From: Providencia rettgeri
Lineage (GTDB): Bacteria > Pseudomonadota > Gammaproteobacteria > Enterobacterales > Enterobacteriaceae
Length of the DNA stretch: 64,000 bases
Reading direction: 5' to 3'
Assembly (NCBI GenBank): GCA_900455085.1
Contig: UGTZ01000001.1
Coordinates: forward strand, 2,014,501 to 2,078,500
The number at the start of each line of letters is the position of its first letter. Position 1 is the first letter of the stretch. The notes beneath the pieces were generated by a model that was not told where the DNA came from, made no database searches, and saw only the letters and a program-made list of their open reading frames with translations. A program made the position numbers and the translations under genes. Shown here one piece after another: positions 34,611-42,956 of this stretch.

Positions 34611-35900
34611 ATGCTTTTGGCAGGGAGTATATTTTTACTGACGCTGATACTAGTGATCTGGCAACCCAGAGGCTTGAGCATTGGCTGGAGTGCGAGTATC
34701 GGGGCTATGCTGGCGCTGGTAACTGGTGTCATTCATATCACTGATATTCCCATTGTCTGGAATATCGTCTGGAACGCGACAGCGGCATTTATTGCGGTCA
34801 TTATCATCAGCCTGCTGCTCGATGAGGCCGGCTTCTTTGAGTGGACCGCACTGCACGTCTCCCGCTTGGGTAACGGGCGTGGTCGCCTGCTGTTTACCTG
34901 GATAGTGTTGCTCGGTGCCGCTGTCGCTGCTTTGTTCGCCAATGACGGCGCCGCGCTGATCCTGACACCAATTGTGATTGCAATGTTGCTTGCAATGGGA
35001 TTCAGCAAGAGCACAACACTAGCCTTTGTGATGGCCGCAGGATTTATAGCAGATACGGCCAGCCTACCGCTCATTGTTTCTAACTTGGTGAATATCGTCT
35101 CGGCGGACTTTTTCGATCTGGGCTTTACTCAGTATGCCTCCGTTATGATCCCCGTAGATGTTGCAGCGATTGCGGCCACGCTGGTCATGCTGCATCTCTT
35201 TTTCCGCAGGGACATTCCGGCGACGTATGACGTTTCGCTACTGAAGACTCCTGCCAGTGTGATAAAAGATCCGGCAACGTTCAGGGTGGGCTGGATTGTC
35301 CTGTTATTGCTGCTTGTAGGTTTCTTTGTTTTGGAGCCTATGGGGATCCCGGTCAGCGCGATAGCGACTACTGGCGCAGCAGTACTGTTTATAGTGGCGA
35401 AAAGAGGTCATGCCATCAACACCGGAAAAGTCCTGCGCGGTGCGCCATGGCAGATCGTTATTTTCTCGCTGGGCATGTACCTGGTGGTTTATGGGCTCCG
35501 CAATGCAGGGTTAACGGAGTATCTGTCTGGTGTATTAAACCTGCTGGCAGAAAAGGGATTATGGGCAGCAACGTTTGGCACCGGTTTCCTGACCGCGCTC
35601 CTGTCGTCGATGATGAACAATATGCCGACAGTGCTGATTGGCGCGCTGTCGATTGATGGTAGTACGGCGACTGGCGTCGTCAAAGAGGCGATGATTTATG
35701 CCAACGTGATCGGCTGCGACTTAGGCCCGAAAATCACCCCGATTGGCAGTTTGGCAACCCTGCTTTGGCTGCATGTGCTTGCCCAGAAAAATATAACGAT
35801 TACCTGGGGATATTACTTCCGCACCGGCATTATCATGACTCTTCCGGTGCTGTTGGTCACTTTGGCCGCGCTGGCGTTGCGGCTCTCCATCACTTTGTAA
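34611..35900 (+). CDS. arsB: ArsB arsenite efflux pump
   Basis: This 429-residue protein with 11-12 membrane spans is the typical length of ArsB. It contains FANDGAALILTPIVIAMLLA and the conserved SSMMNNMPTVLIGALSI. It exports arsenite/antimonite driven by the membrane potential. It follows a clear AAAGGAG ribosome site and is intact. Confidence 0.96.
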   Translation: MLLAGSIFLLTLILVIWQPRGLSIGWSASIGAMLALVTGVIHITDIPIVWNIVWNATAAFIAVIIISLLLDEAGFFEWTALHVSRLGNGRGRLLFTWIVLLGAAVAALFANDGAALILTPIVIAMLLAMGFSKSTTLAFVMAAGFIADTASLPLIVSNLVNIVSADFFDLGFTQYASVMIPVDVAAIAATLVMLHLFFRRDIPATYDVSLLKTPASVIKDPATFRVGWIVLLLLLVGFFVLEPMGIPVSAIATTGAAVLFIVAKRGHAINTGKVLRGAPWQIVIFSLGMYLVVYGLRNAGLTEYLSGVLNLLAEKGLWAATFGTGFLTALLSSMMNNMPTVLIGALSIDGSTATGVVKEAMIYANVIGCDLGPKITPIGSLATLLWLHVLAQKNITITWGYYFRTGIIMTLPVLLVTLAALALRLSITL

Positions 35901-35912
35901 TGAGATACAGAT

Positions 35913-36338
35913 ATGAGCAACATTACCATCTATCACAACCCTGCCTGCGGTACTTCTCGCAACACGCTAGAGATGATCCGTAACAGCGGCAACGAACCAA
36001 CGATAATTTATTATCTCGATACGCCACCGACCCGTGATGAGCTGATTAAACTTATTTCAGATATGGGAATTACGGTGCGTGAATTACTGCGTAAGAATAT
36101 TGACCCTTATGAACATCTGGGTCTTGATGAAGAGAAATTTAGTGATGAGCAGTTGATTGATTTTATGCTTCAACATCCGATCCTGATTAATCGGCCAGTA
36201 GTCGTTACGCCGCTTGGTACTCGTCTTTGCCGCCCTTCAGAAATAGTGTTGGATATTCTACCGGAAGGTCAGAAAGGAGCGTTTACCAAAGAGGATGGCG
36301 AGAAGGTCATTGACGAGACGGGGAAGCGGGTTAAGTAA
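35913..36338 (+). CDS. arsC: ArsC arsenate reductase, glutaredoxin-dependent
   Basis: This 141-residue protein has catalytic C12 in YHNPACGTSRNTL and the conserved RPVVVTPLGTRLCRP loop. It reduces arsenate to arsenite for export by ArsB, using glutathione and glutaredoxin. It begins 12 bases after arsB. A terminator at 36359 ends the operon. Confidence 0.96.
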   Translation: MSNITIYHNPACGTSRNTLEMIRNSGNEPTIIYYLDTPPTRDELIKLISDMGITVRELLRKNIDPYEHLGLDEEKFSDEQLIDFMLQHPILINRPVVVTPLGTRLCRPSEIVLDILPEGQKGAFTKEDGEKVIDETGKRVK

Positions 36339-36358
36339 TCTACCCACTTCAAAATATC

Positions 36359-36392
36359 GGACGCCTGTTCCGCTATGCGGGCGTCCGCTTTT
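36359..36392 (+). terminator. Terminator of the arsRBC operon
   Basis: GGACGCC pairs with GGCGTCC around a 14-base loop; followed by GCTTTT. Confidence 0.75.
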
Positions 36393-36744
36393 CGCTCAGA
36401 CCGGACCGTCAGGTTTAGTTGTCTTATATAGAGTAAAGAAAGTTTGAGCAATTAGAAAAGACGATTACTGTGATGGGGTTAACCTTAGCTATATTCAGCT
36501 TAAAATTTAAAAACACTAATTGGTTGGTTTATCTTCTCTATAAAAAACTAAGTGGAAGGATAGGATTTAAGCGTGTTAAAATTGATTGATTTATATTCAA
36601 TTATTGAAAAATAGCAGTTATCAAAACTAAATTAATCATTTATATTATCAATGACTTAAAATCCTCTATTTTTATCATGAAAAAGATAAAGCATTGATGG
36701 TAATATCATAAATATCAGATGGTTATGATTAATGCATCTATATA
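36393..36744. other. AT-rich stretch between ars operon and icd 3' end
   Basis: This 350-base non-coding, strongly AT-rich sequence would hold one arm of the attachment site. I see no gene and cannot identify integrase or IHF binding sites with confidence. Confidence 0.5.
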
Positions 36745-36747
36745 CTG

Positions 36748-36909
36748 CTGCGCCATATGGGCTGGACTGAAGCGGCTGACTTAATCGTTAAAGGTATGGA
36801 AGGCGCAATCGAAGCTAAGACTGTAACCTATGACTTCGAACGTCAATTAGAAGGCGCTAAATTACTGAAATGTAGCGAGTTCGGTGACGCAATCATTAAA
36901 CACATGTAA
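36748..36909 (+). pseudogene. icd: Displaced 3' end of icd at prophage right junction
   Basis: The 54 codons LRHMGWTEAADLIVKGMEGA through SEFGDAIIKHM-stop are the C-terminus of isocitrate dehydrogenase. Upstream in the same frame a stop codon is met at once and no icd sequence is found, so the body of icd is elsewhere. This is the known result of phage 21/e14-type integration: the phage carries a replacement 3' end, and the original piece is left at the far end. It therefore marks attR/attL near 36,748. Confidence 0.88.
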
Positions 36910-36931
36910 TTTATTACGTGGTGTAATTAGT

Positions 36932-36961
36932 AACGGGAGCCTAAAAACTCCCGTTTATTTT
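36932..36961 (+). terminator. icd terminator
   Basis: AACGGGAG pairs with CTCCCGTT around an eight-base loop, followed by TATTTTG. It and the following AGAAAAATTCTTC recur with changes at 47736-47780. Confidence 0.75.
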
Positions 36962-37016
36962 GCCTAGAAAAATTCTTCTGCAAAACTCTTCTGCAAAATA
37001 GACTACAAAATAAGCG

Positions 37017-37202
37017 TTATTTTATAGCTAAAACCTGCCAATTCTTTCCTCTGTCATCATGATATTTATCGGTCATCGCTTGGCTCTTATGCCCCAATAA
37101 AGTCTTAGTATCGATGCCTTGTTTTATATAACCTTTCAGATAAAGCGTGTTGAAGCTCTCCCTATTCAGTCGATAGCTGAGCGCTTGCGTTTTAATTTGT
37201 TA
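37017..37202 (-). pseudogene. Integrase C-terminal remnant
   Basis: On the minus strand this reads KGYIKQGIDTKTLLGHKSQAMTDKYHDDRGKNW then about six residues and a stop (positions 37017-37120). This is the tyrosine recombinase C-terminus with LLGHKS and the nucleophile Tyr in TDKYHDDRG. Upstream, the arginine box is corrupted (SYRLNRESFN instead of an HELRSL-like motif) and a stop ends homology at 37200. It directly abuts the icd 3' end, so it is probably the relic of an older element inserted at the same site. Confidence 0.8.
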
Positions 37203-37673
37203 ATTTTTGGCATAAGAAACACGTGGCAGAAATAATAAAAAAGTCATAAAGGTTCGGAAGTGGCTCGCTGAGTTTAGAGGATTACAAGGTGATAAAGCAA
37301 AGTGGAAGCGAAAGCAACTAGGGCTCCCCCGACATTCTCTCCCATAAATTTGATGGTATCATTAACGAGCTTCTAATCGCTTATGGCATTATCTATTGTA
37401 ACCGTCGATATGTTGCTCATCTGTTACCTTTATATCTCTCGAAGATATCGATTAGTACCTTAGGATTACGGTGTAGACCTGTCAGCAATGATGTGTCTTT
37501 TATTCTATGACCATTAATTTGTAAAGAAATGTAATTACAAGCTTGAAATTCTAGTTAGAGACACTATATAAGAAGTGCACCAAGATAAAACATTATTCTA
37601 CACTAAGTGCATAATTAATGGTGCATGAGTAGTATGTGTTTAATTTGATATATAAAATATTGAAGGAGAAATT
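37203..37673. other. Non-coding stretch before hsp20; likely decayed element plus promoter
   Basis: No intact gene is seen in 470 bases. A CTTGAAA (37542-37548) followed 13 bases later by ACACTATATA resembles a sigma-32 heat-shock promoter. Between there and the ATG, GCACCA and TGGTGC can pair in the leader. The first part is probably debris of the integrated element. Confidence 0.4.
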
Positions 37674-38132
37674 ATGTCTAACATTAGATCTTTTTCATTA
37701 TTCCCAACATTATCGGATAGCTTACTTTCTAACAGATTTGACCAAATGGATCGTCTGTTTAGTCAACTTACAGGTAATAGGCCTTTAACTTCAGAACATC
37801 CGTATAATTTAAAACAAATAAATGAAACGAGTTATCAATTAACTATTAGTGTTCCAGGTTATAAGGAAGATGATTTAAGCGTATCCTTAAAAGGTGGGAA
37901 ATTGTATGTTCAAGGTGAGCAATCAGCTGAATTAGTTAATGACTCAGAGAAATGGATCCATCAAGGAATCACTCAAAATAAATTTTCGCTTGAATTTAAT
38001 CTCGGTAAGAATGTAAAGATTGAAAGCGCTGAGTTATCTAGTGGTTTACTCACTTTGGACATTGAATACGAAATCCCAGATGAAGAAAAACCTCGAGTTA
38101 TAGCTATTGAAAATAAAGATATAAAATCATAG
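37674..38132 (+). CDS. Hsp20 small heat-shock protein (IbpA-like)
   Basis: This 152-residue small heat-shock protein starts with an IbpA-like MSNIRSFSLFPTLSDSLLSNRFDQMDRLF. The alpha-crystallin domain at about residues 40-130 holds YQLTISVPGYKEDDLSV, LYVQGEQ and a C-terminal PRVIAI (I-x-I variant). It binds unfolding proteins until DnaK/ClpB act. It has a strong AAGGAG. It is more divergent than the ibpAB locus, so probably an additional Hsp20. Confidence 0.9.
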   Translation: MSNIRSFSLFPTLSDSLLSNRFDQMDRLFSQLTGNRPLTSEHPYNLKQINETSYQLTISVPGYKEDDLSVSLKGGKLYVQGEQSAELVNDSEKWIHQGITQNKFSLEFNLGKNVKIESAELSSGLLTLDIEYEIPDEEKPRVIAIENKDIKS

Positions 38133-38146
38133 AGTTATAATTTATG

Positions 38147-38176
38147 ACCCGTCAGCAATGGCGGGTTTTCTTTTTT
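38147..38176 (+). terminator. Terminator after hsp20
   Basis: ACCCGT pairs with GCGGGT (one wobble) around an eight-base loop, followed by TTTTCTTTTTT. Confidence 0.7.
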
Positions 38177-38376
38177 AAGAGTCAGCTCATATCACAAGTG
38201 GAATATTTATTATTACCATCTAATTATTTTCGTTAATTTCTGGTTTTGCGCTGAATCTGACTATTTTCTATAAAGATGATGTAAGTTTTATTGAGAGAAC
38301 CAAGCGCACAGTGCTTGGATATTTGAGCACCCCTAATTTAAACGATTCGTCTGCGCTATATCAGTTATCCATAAAA

Positions 38377-38398
38377 GATCGCTTAGGCGGTCTTTTTT
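38377..38398 (+). terminator. Orphan terminator upstream of the 53-bp repeat
   Basis: GATCGC pairs with GCGGTC around a four-base loop, followed by six T. No gene ends nearby (hsp20 has its own terminator 200 bases earlier), so it may end an unrecognised short transcript from 38,180-38,376. Confidence 0.55.
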
Positions 38399-38406
38399 AT
38401 AGTTAA

Positions 38407-38459
38407 AATAAACATAAGATTTATCGTCACGATTGGTCAGGGTTATATGTGTAGTTATA
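38407..38459. repeat. 53-bp dispersed repeat, copy 2
   Basis: Matches 2558-2610 at 44 of 53 positions, all differences being transitions. It starts nine bases after a terminator T-run and lies about 100 bases upstream of the ygiW-like gene. Confidence 0.7.
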
Positions 38460-38555
38460 TGCAATAACCGATCTAAAGTGTTAATTATTTGCCTTAAGGT
38501 TCTGTTAAGATTTAATCGATAAACTATAAAAAATTAACAGACAAAAGGAATTATT

Positions 38556-38948
38556 ATGAATAAGGCAATTATTGCGCTCGTATTATCAGCAGCTTCATTT
38601 GGCGTGTTAGCTAACAACCATGCAGGTGGATTTGTTTCGAATGATGGTTCTGTTGGTCCAAAAGGTGGGTTTGTTGCAACGGCTCAAGCAGTGACAACTG
38701 TCGTTCAAGCGAAAGAGCTTCCTGATGATGCATGGGTTTCACTTGAAGGTCATATTGTTAAACAGATTGGTAAAGAGCTTTACGAATTTAAAGATAGTAC
38801 TGGCTCAATCGCTGTAGATATTGATGATAGACGCTGGCGTGGACAGGTTGTGACGCCTGAAACAAAAGTTCGTTTAGATGGTGAAATTGATAAAGAGTGG
38901 GCTTCATTAGAAGTTGATGTGAAGCGAGTAACTATTATCAATAAATAG
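38556..38948 (+). CDS. YgiW/YdeI-type OB-fold stress protein
   Basis: This 130-residue protein has a signal peptide of 19 residues (cleaved after VLA). The OB-fold domain has the family motifs GGFV, WVSLEGHIVKQIGKELYEFKDSTGSI, DIDDRRWRGQ and RLDGEIDKE. Periplasmic; relatives protect against peroxide, acid and antimicrobial peptides and bind small ligands. Monocistronic, with a terminator at 38966. Confidence 0.92.
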   Translation: MNKAIIALVLSAASFGVLANNHAGGFVSNDGSVGPKGGFVATAQAVTTVVQAKELPDDAWVSLEGHIVKQIGKELYEFKDSTGSIAVDIDDRRWRGQVVTPETKVRLDGEIDKEWASLEVDVKRVTIINK

Positions 38949-38965
38949 TCGTAAATCTTTAATGA

Positions 38966-38985
38966 GCCCCATGATTGGGGCTTTT
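38966..38985 (+). terminator. Terminator after ygiW-like gene
   Basis: GCCCC pairs with GGGGC around ATGATT, followed by TTTT. Confidence 0.75.
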
Positions 38986-39029
38986 CTGTAATGAAAACTC
39001 CGCTTGCTAGCTTCTGTCTAATTCGTATG

Positions 39030-39236
39030 TTAGATAGCTTTATCTATTGCTCTTTCAATCGCTTTACATTCGGGACTATTTCCACTGGACTGCTCTATTT
39101 TCCCAGGTAAGTTACCTTCGGGAGTATCCATTTTTATCTCGCAAGTATCTGACTTAGTTTGGGGTTTAGTGTTTGGTGAACAAGCTGTTACTAAAGCGAT
39201 AACAAAACATACTAATATAGCTTTGTTTTTATGCAT
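39030..39236 (-). CDS. Small lipoprotein (68 aa)
   Basis: It has a signal peptide with lipobox (ALVTAC at residues 14-19); the mature part is about 50 residues, with two cysteines in DTCEIKM and SPECKAIERAID. An AGGA precedes the ATG at suitable distance. Family not recognised; function unknown. Confidence 0.7.
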   Translation of the reverse strand: MHKNKAILVCFVIALVTACSPNTKPQTKSDTCEIKMDTPEGNLPGKIEQSSGNSPECKAIERAIDKAI

Positions 39237-39883
39237 ACTGTCTATCCTGTTTTAAAGGGGGTATTCTGAGGCTACAAAGGTTAAGTACAAAGCGCAAAGA
39301 AATCCATGAGGTTGTGCTGTGTGGTTTTTGTTTTCTATAACAATAAGGTAACTTCAAGTGGTATGCCTGTCAAAAACTCCTTACTTTGGATTATTGGTTA
39401 ATCCTTACTTTATCTACAGTGCTTATAACTTCGGTGTTTTCCCTCATTAGAATACTTCGAGATTGTTTTTATTTAATTCTACAAATGCTATGCATTGAGT
39501 AGTATTTGTAGAATTTGGTATACCAGATTAACTACCTATGACTGCTTTCATTGCTTCGTTTTGTTTCGTAATTGCATTCAGGTAAGCGGGACTCGATTTT
39601 AAATTATCATGATGGTTAATAATATTTTGAGGTATTTTGAATTCTAAATTCAAAGCCTATTGAGTTGTTTGGAAAAGGAAAATATCGGCGATAGAAAATT
39701 TATTATTCGCGATGTATATCACAATTTATCCCACTTATAATCAAGAAGATAAAAGGATTGGAAGCGAATATTGAGTTTGGCGTCAAAGAAAACTCTTGGG
39801 AAGACTACAGGTAGAAAAGGATTCCGTTTCTCGCTATTTCAAGATAACAGATATAATCAATCTCCTGTGATGTAGATATTTAA
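39237..39883. other. Long non-coding stretch with a glutathione transferase relic
   Basis: There is no intact gene in 647 bases. The part 39528-39720 is a recognisable decayed gene (next entry). The rest shows no coding pattern. Confidence 0.6.
39528..39720 (-). pseudogene. Relic of a glutathione S-transferase C-terminus
   Basis: The minus strand reads YIANNKFSIADIFLFQTTQ, an in-frame stop, ALNLEFKIPQNIINHH, then SPAYLNAITKQNEAMKA and a terminal stop at 39528. The SIAD-IF segment and the closing PAYLNAI helix are typical of the GST C-terminal domain. The N-terminal two-thirds are missing, as glutathione peroxidase lies there. Confidence 0.55.
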
Positions 39884-40375
39884 TTATGATTGTTCTTTCG
39901 AAAGTGCTGCAAAGATTGCCGTTTCCATTTTTTCAGGGGTAGTATTGGGTGCAAAGCGCTTGAGCGGGGTGCCGTCACGACCAATCAAAAACTTAGTAAA
40001 ATTCCACTTAATTCTCTTACCTAGCAAACCGGGCAGTTCGTTCTTAAGATAGCGAAACACTGGATGTGTAGCGGCTCCATTGACTTCTATTTTCTCGAAC
40101 ATCGGGAAACTCACACCATAGTTAATATAGCAGGTCCGTGCGATTTCATCAGCGTTGCCAGGTTCCTGTTTCCCAAACTGATTGCAGGGGAAACCAAGCA
40201 CCACCAAACCTTGGGCGGCGTATTTCTTGTAGAGAGATTCAAGTCCACCGTATTGTGGTGTAAAACCGCAATGACTGGCTGTATTAACGACTAGAACCAC
40301 CTTACCTGCGTAGTCTGCCATAGAGACAAGCTGGCCACTAAGACTTCTAGCCGTTAATTGGTAAAAGGTACTCAT
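39884..40375 (-). CDS. Glutathione peroxidase family protein
   Basis: This 163-residue thiol peroxidase of the GPx family has the peroxidatic cysteine C36 in NTASHCGFTPQY. The conserved GFPCNQFG with a second cysteine and the WNFTKFLIG catalytic Trp-Asn segment are also present. It reduces hydroperoxides with thioredoxin or glutathione. No signal peptide, so cytosolic. Monocistronic. Confidence 0.93.
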   Translation of the reverse strand: MSTFYQLTARSLSGQLVSMADYAGKVVLVVNTASHCGFTPQYGGLESLYKKYAAQGLVVLGFPCNQFGKQEPGNADEIARTCYINYGVSFPMFEKIEVNGAATHPVFRYLKNELPGLLGKRIKWNFTKFLIGRDGTPLKRFAPNTTPEKMETAIFAALSKEQS

Positions 40376-40803
40376 ATTCTAGTCCTCAAATGTGTGCGAT
40401 GTAGCATTGAAGATATTGATGGTACAGTTTAGTGCTTTAATTTTATTATTTACATAAATAATTATTCGCAATTGCCATCCCGAATTTTGTCATAAAGCTT
40501 AAGAAATTACAGCTTGTGATAATCATAACCTCTATGAACTTAATAAGCTCCAGCGAGAATTTGACGACCTTTCTTTCAGGAACAGGGGCAACCTTGAGCA
40601 ATATTTCCCCTTCCAGTTTTATGGGTGAATAAGTTCGGCGCACTGCAGCAGCGGATTGCTGGAGGGTGGACTTATAATTTTCGTTATGCTTTTTTGATTT
40701 AAATCAAAGTTGCATGCTATTTGCAATTTATTAATTGACCATTAATTAGTCCCTAAATTACAAATGGTAATGATACTGATTATTATTATCATAAAGGTTA
40801 ACT
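40376..40803. promoter_or_regulatory. Heme operon control region with FNR-like and Fur-like sites
   Basis: TTGATTTAAATCAA at 40694-40707 is a perfect FNR box (TTGAT-N4-ATCAA). A promoter can be read as TTGACC (40735-40740), 17 bases, TTACAA (40758-40763). The FNR site would then be about 70 bases upstream of the start, a usual activating distance. GATACTGATTATTATTATC at 40772-40790 matches 16 of 19 positions of the Fur consensus, just before the ATG. The first 300 bases hold no recognised gene. Confidence 0.65.
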
Positions 40804-42954
40804 ATGCGTACGGATATTAATGGAACATTTTTACTCAGCTCATTAGCGCTTTTTGTTAGTCAAGGAGCCTTCTCTGCATCAACGCCTCCACCGCGTGCCC
40901 ATATTGATGCCAGTGAAACGATGGTTGTCACATCAACTCGAAGTGAAAGTAGTTTATGGAATAGCCCAGTAACAATGCAAGTCATTGATAAGCAACAGCT
41001 TGATAGTTCGACAAACATAGCGCTAGCAGATGATTTACGCGATATTCCAGGTGTTGAAATTACCGATAATGCCTTAGCGGGACGTAAACAAATTCGCATT
41101 CGTGGGGAAGCATCTTCTCGAGTATTGATCTTAATTGATGGGCAAGAAGTCACTTATCAACGGGCAGGGCAAGATTATGGTGCTGGGCTGCTTATTGATG
41201 AATCCGCATTGGAACGCATTGAAGTGGTGAAAGGCCCCTATTCAGTACTTTACGGCTCTCAAGCTATTGGTGGTATCGTTAATTTCATAACCAAAAAAGG
41301 TGGCAATAAGCCATTGGGAGGCACTGTTAAGGCGGTATATAACTCCGCAACGACAGGGTGGGAAGAGTCAGCAGCGGCATGGGGGAGCATAGGTAAGTTT
41401 GATTATCGGCTCAACGGAAGTTACTCCGATCAAGGTGACAGAGATACTCCCGAGGGGCGCCTAAAAAATACGAACCATCGCAATAATAGCCAAGGTATGT
41501 GGTTAGGTTACACCGAAGGTAAACATAAATTTGGTCTTTCCCTTGATAGATATAAATTGTCGACACAAACATGGCATGAAGACCCAAGCTATGAACACTT
41601 CAGTGTCAAAATTCCTGATTTAACTCGTGAAAAAATTGGTCTTTTTTATGATTATCAAGCGGATGGTGAATATATTAAAAATATTCATTTAGATGCTTAT
41701 GAACAAACTATTGAGCGTGATTTTGAAAATAAGCTGGCGGTTGTGACACCAACAGGGAGCCCAATGATTGGCGATTTACGAGTAGCTAATCAGACTCAAT
41801 CGAATGACAAACAATATACTCAAGGGATCACACTACAAACAGATATTACACTACCCGCGAATAATCAACTGGTTGTGGGAGCTCAGCTTCAGCGCGACCG
41901 TGTAAAGCAGTCTTCAAAAAGTTCAACAGAGTCCCAAAGCTCAACGCAGTTCCCTCCTGCCGTCAATTATACAAAAACCAGTGATTCACATAATCGAACA
42001 GAGCAAACAAACTGGTCGATATTCGCTCAAAATCAATATGCTTTTGCAGATGATTGGAAGTGGACATTAGGGGCGCGGCAATATTGGTTAAGTTCGGAGT
42101 TGTTAAGTGGTTTTGAAAATACAAATCACTCAACAACGGGGAACACTTATCATAACCTTAAAAGCTCAAAAACGCATGATAATCAATTTATTACATCAAC
42201 AAGCTTACGGTATTCAGGGTTTGAGAATACAGAGCTGCGTATCGCATTCGCTCAAGGTTATGTATTTCCAACATTGAGCCAATTATTTATGCAAACCTCA
42301 GCGGGGGGAAGTATCAATTATGGAAATGAGGGACTAAAAGCAGAGCGTTCTAACAACTATGAAATCGGTGCGCGTTATAACGGTAATCAATGGTATATCG
42401 ATAGCGCTTTATATTATTCTGAAGCGAAGGATTATATCGCTTTAGTCACATGTTCAGGGCAGTCAATATGCAGTGGAAACAGTAATTCTTCACGAACAGG
42501 ATATCACTATTATGACAATATCAATCGTGCGAAAACATACGGGCTAGAAATGACCGTCGAATACCAAGGATGGGATATCACTCCTTATGCCACAGGGAAT
42601 TATTTACGTCGTCAATTTGATGGTGTGAATATAAAAACTTGGGATACCGGAGAGCCTAATGTTAGTGGGCGCTTTGGAGCTAAACATCAATTGATTCTAG
42701 ACCAAGTGAACTTAACCTCAGATTTATATCTTCGAGCTGCTGCAAAAGCACAGGATAAAACGGGTGAAAAGCCAACGAGCACAGCAGGCTGGGCCACTCT
42801 TAACCTTGCGTTTAATACAGAATTTGGCTCAGACGATCAGTACCAAATTAACTTATCGTTAAATAACTTAACCAATAAAAAATACCAAACTGCCCACGAA
42901 TCAATCCCTGCTTCTGGTTTTAGCGCTGCAACAGGCTTTGTATGGAAATTCTAA
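40804..42954 (+). CDS. TonB-dependent heme/hemoprotein receptor
   Basis: This 716-residue outer-membrane receptor has a signal peptide cleaved near FSA (residues 22-25), TonB box ETMVVTST (about 38-45), and a plug domain with DIPGVEI and RIRGEASSRVLILIDGQEV. A 22-strand barrel ends in aromatic F (FVWKF). Family resemblance is to HmuR/PhuR-type receptors; the FRAP-type motif reads FAQGYVFPTLSQLF followed by a NEGL-like element. It imports heme with TonB energy. First gene of the operon; two bases separate it from the hmuT-like gene. Confidence 0.9.
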   Translation: MRTDINGTFLLSSLALFVSQGAFSASTPPPRAHIDASETMVVTSTRSESSLWNSPVTMQVIDKQQLDSSTNIALADDLRDIPGVEITDNALAGRKQIRIRGEASSRVLILIDGQEVTYQRAGQDYGAGLLIDESALERIEVVKGPYSVLYGSQAIGGIVNFITKKGGNKPLGGTVKAVYNSATTGWEESAAAWGSIGKFDYRLNGSYSDQGDRDTPEGRLKNTNHRNNSQGMWLGYTEGKHKFGLSLDRYKLSTQTWHEDPSYEHFSVKIPDLTREKIGLFYDYQADGEYIKNIHLDAYEQTIERDFENKLAVVTPTGSPMIGDLRVANQTQSNDKQYTQGITLQTDITLPANNQLVVGAQLQRDRVKQSSKSSTESQSSTQFPPAVNYTKTSDSHNRTEQTNWSIFAQNQYAFADDWKWTLGARQYWLSSELLSGFENTNHSTTGNTYHNLKSSKTHDNQFITSTSLRYSGFENTELRIAFAQGYVFPTLSQLFMQTSAGGSINYGNEGLKAERSNNYEIGARYNGNQWYIDSALYYSEAKDYIALVTCSGQSICSGNSNSSRTGYHYYDNINRAKTYGLEMTVEYQGWDITPYATGNYLRRQFDGVNIKTWDTGEPNVSGRFGAKHQLILDQVNLTSDLYLRAAAKAQDKTGEKPTSTAGWATLNLAFNTEFGSDDQYQINLSLNNLTNKKYQTAHESIPASGFSAATGFVWKF

Positions 42955-42956
42955 AA

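Noticed and set aside
40446..40643. Minus-strand frame of 65 codons upstream of the heme receptor
   Set aside because: No ribosome site, no family features; lies in a regulatory region.
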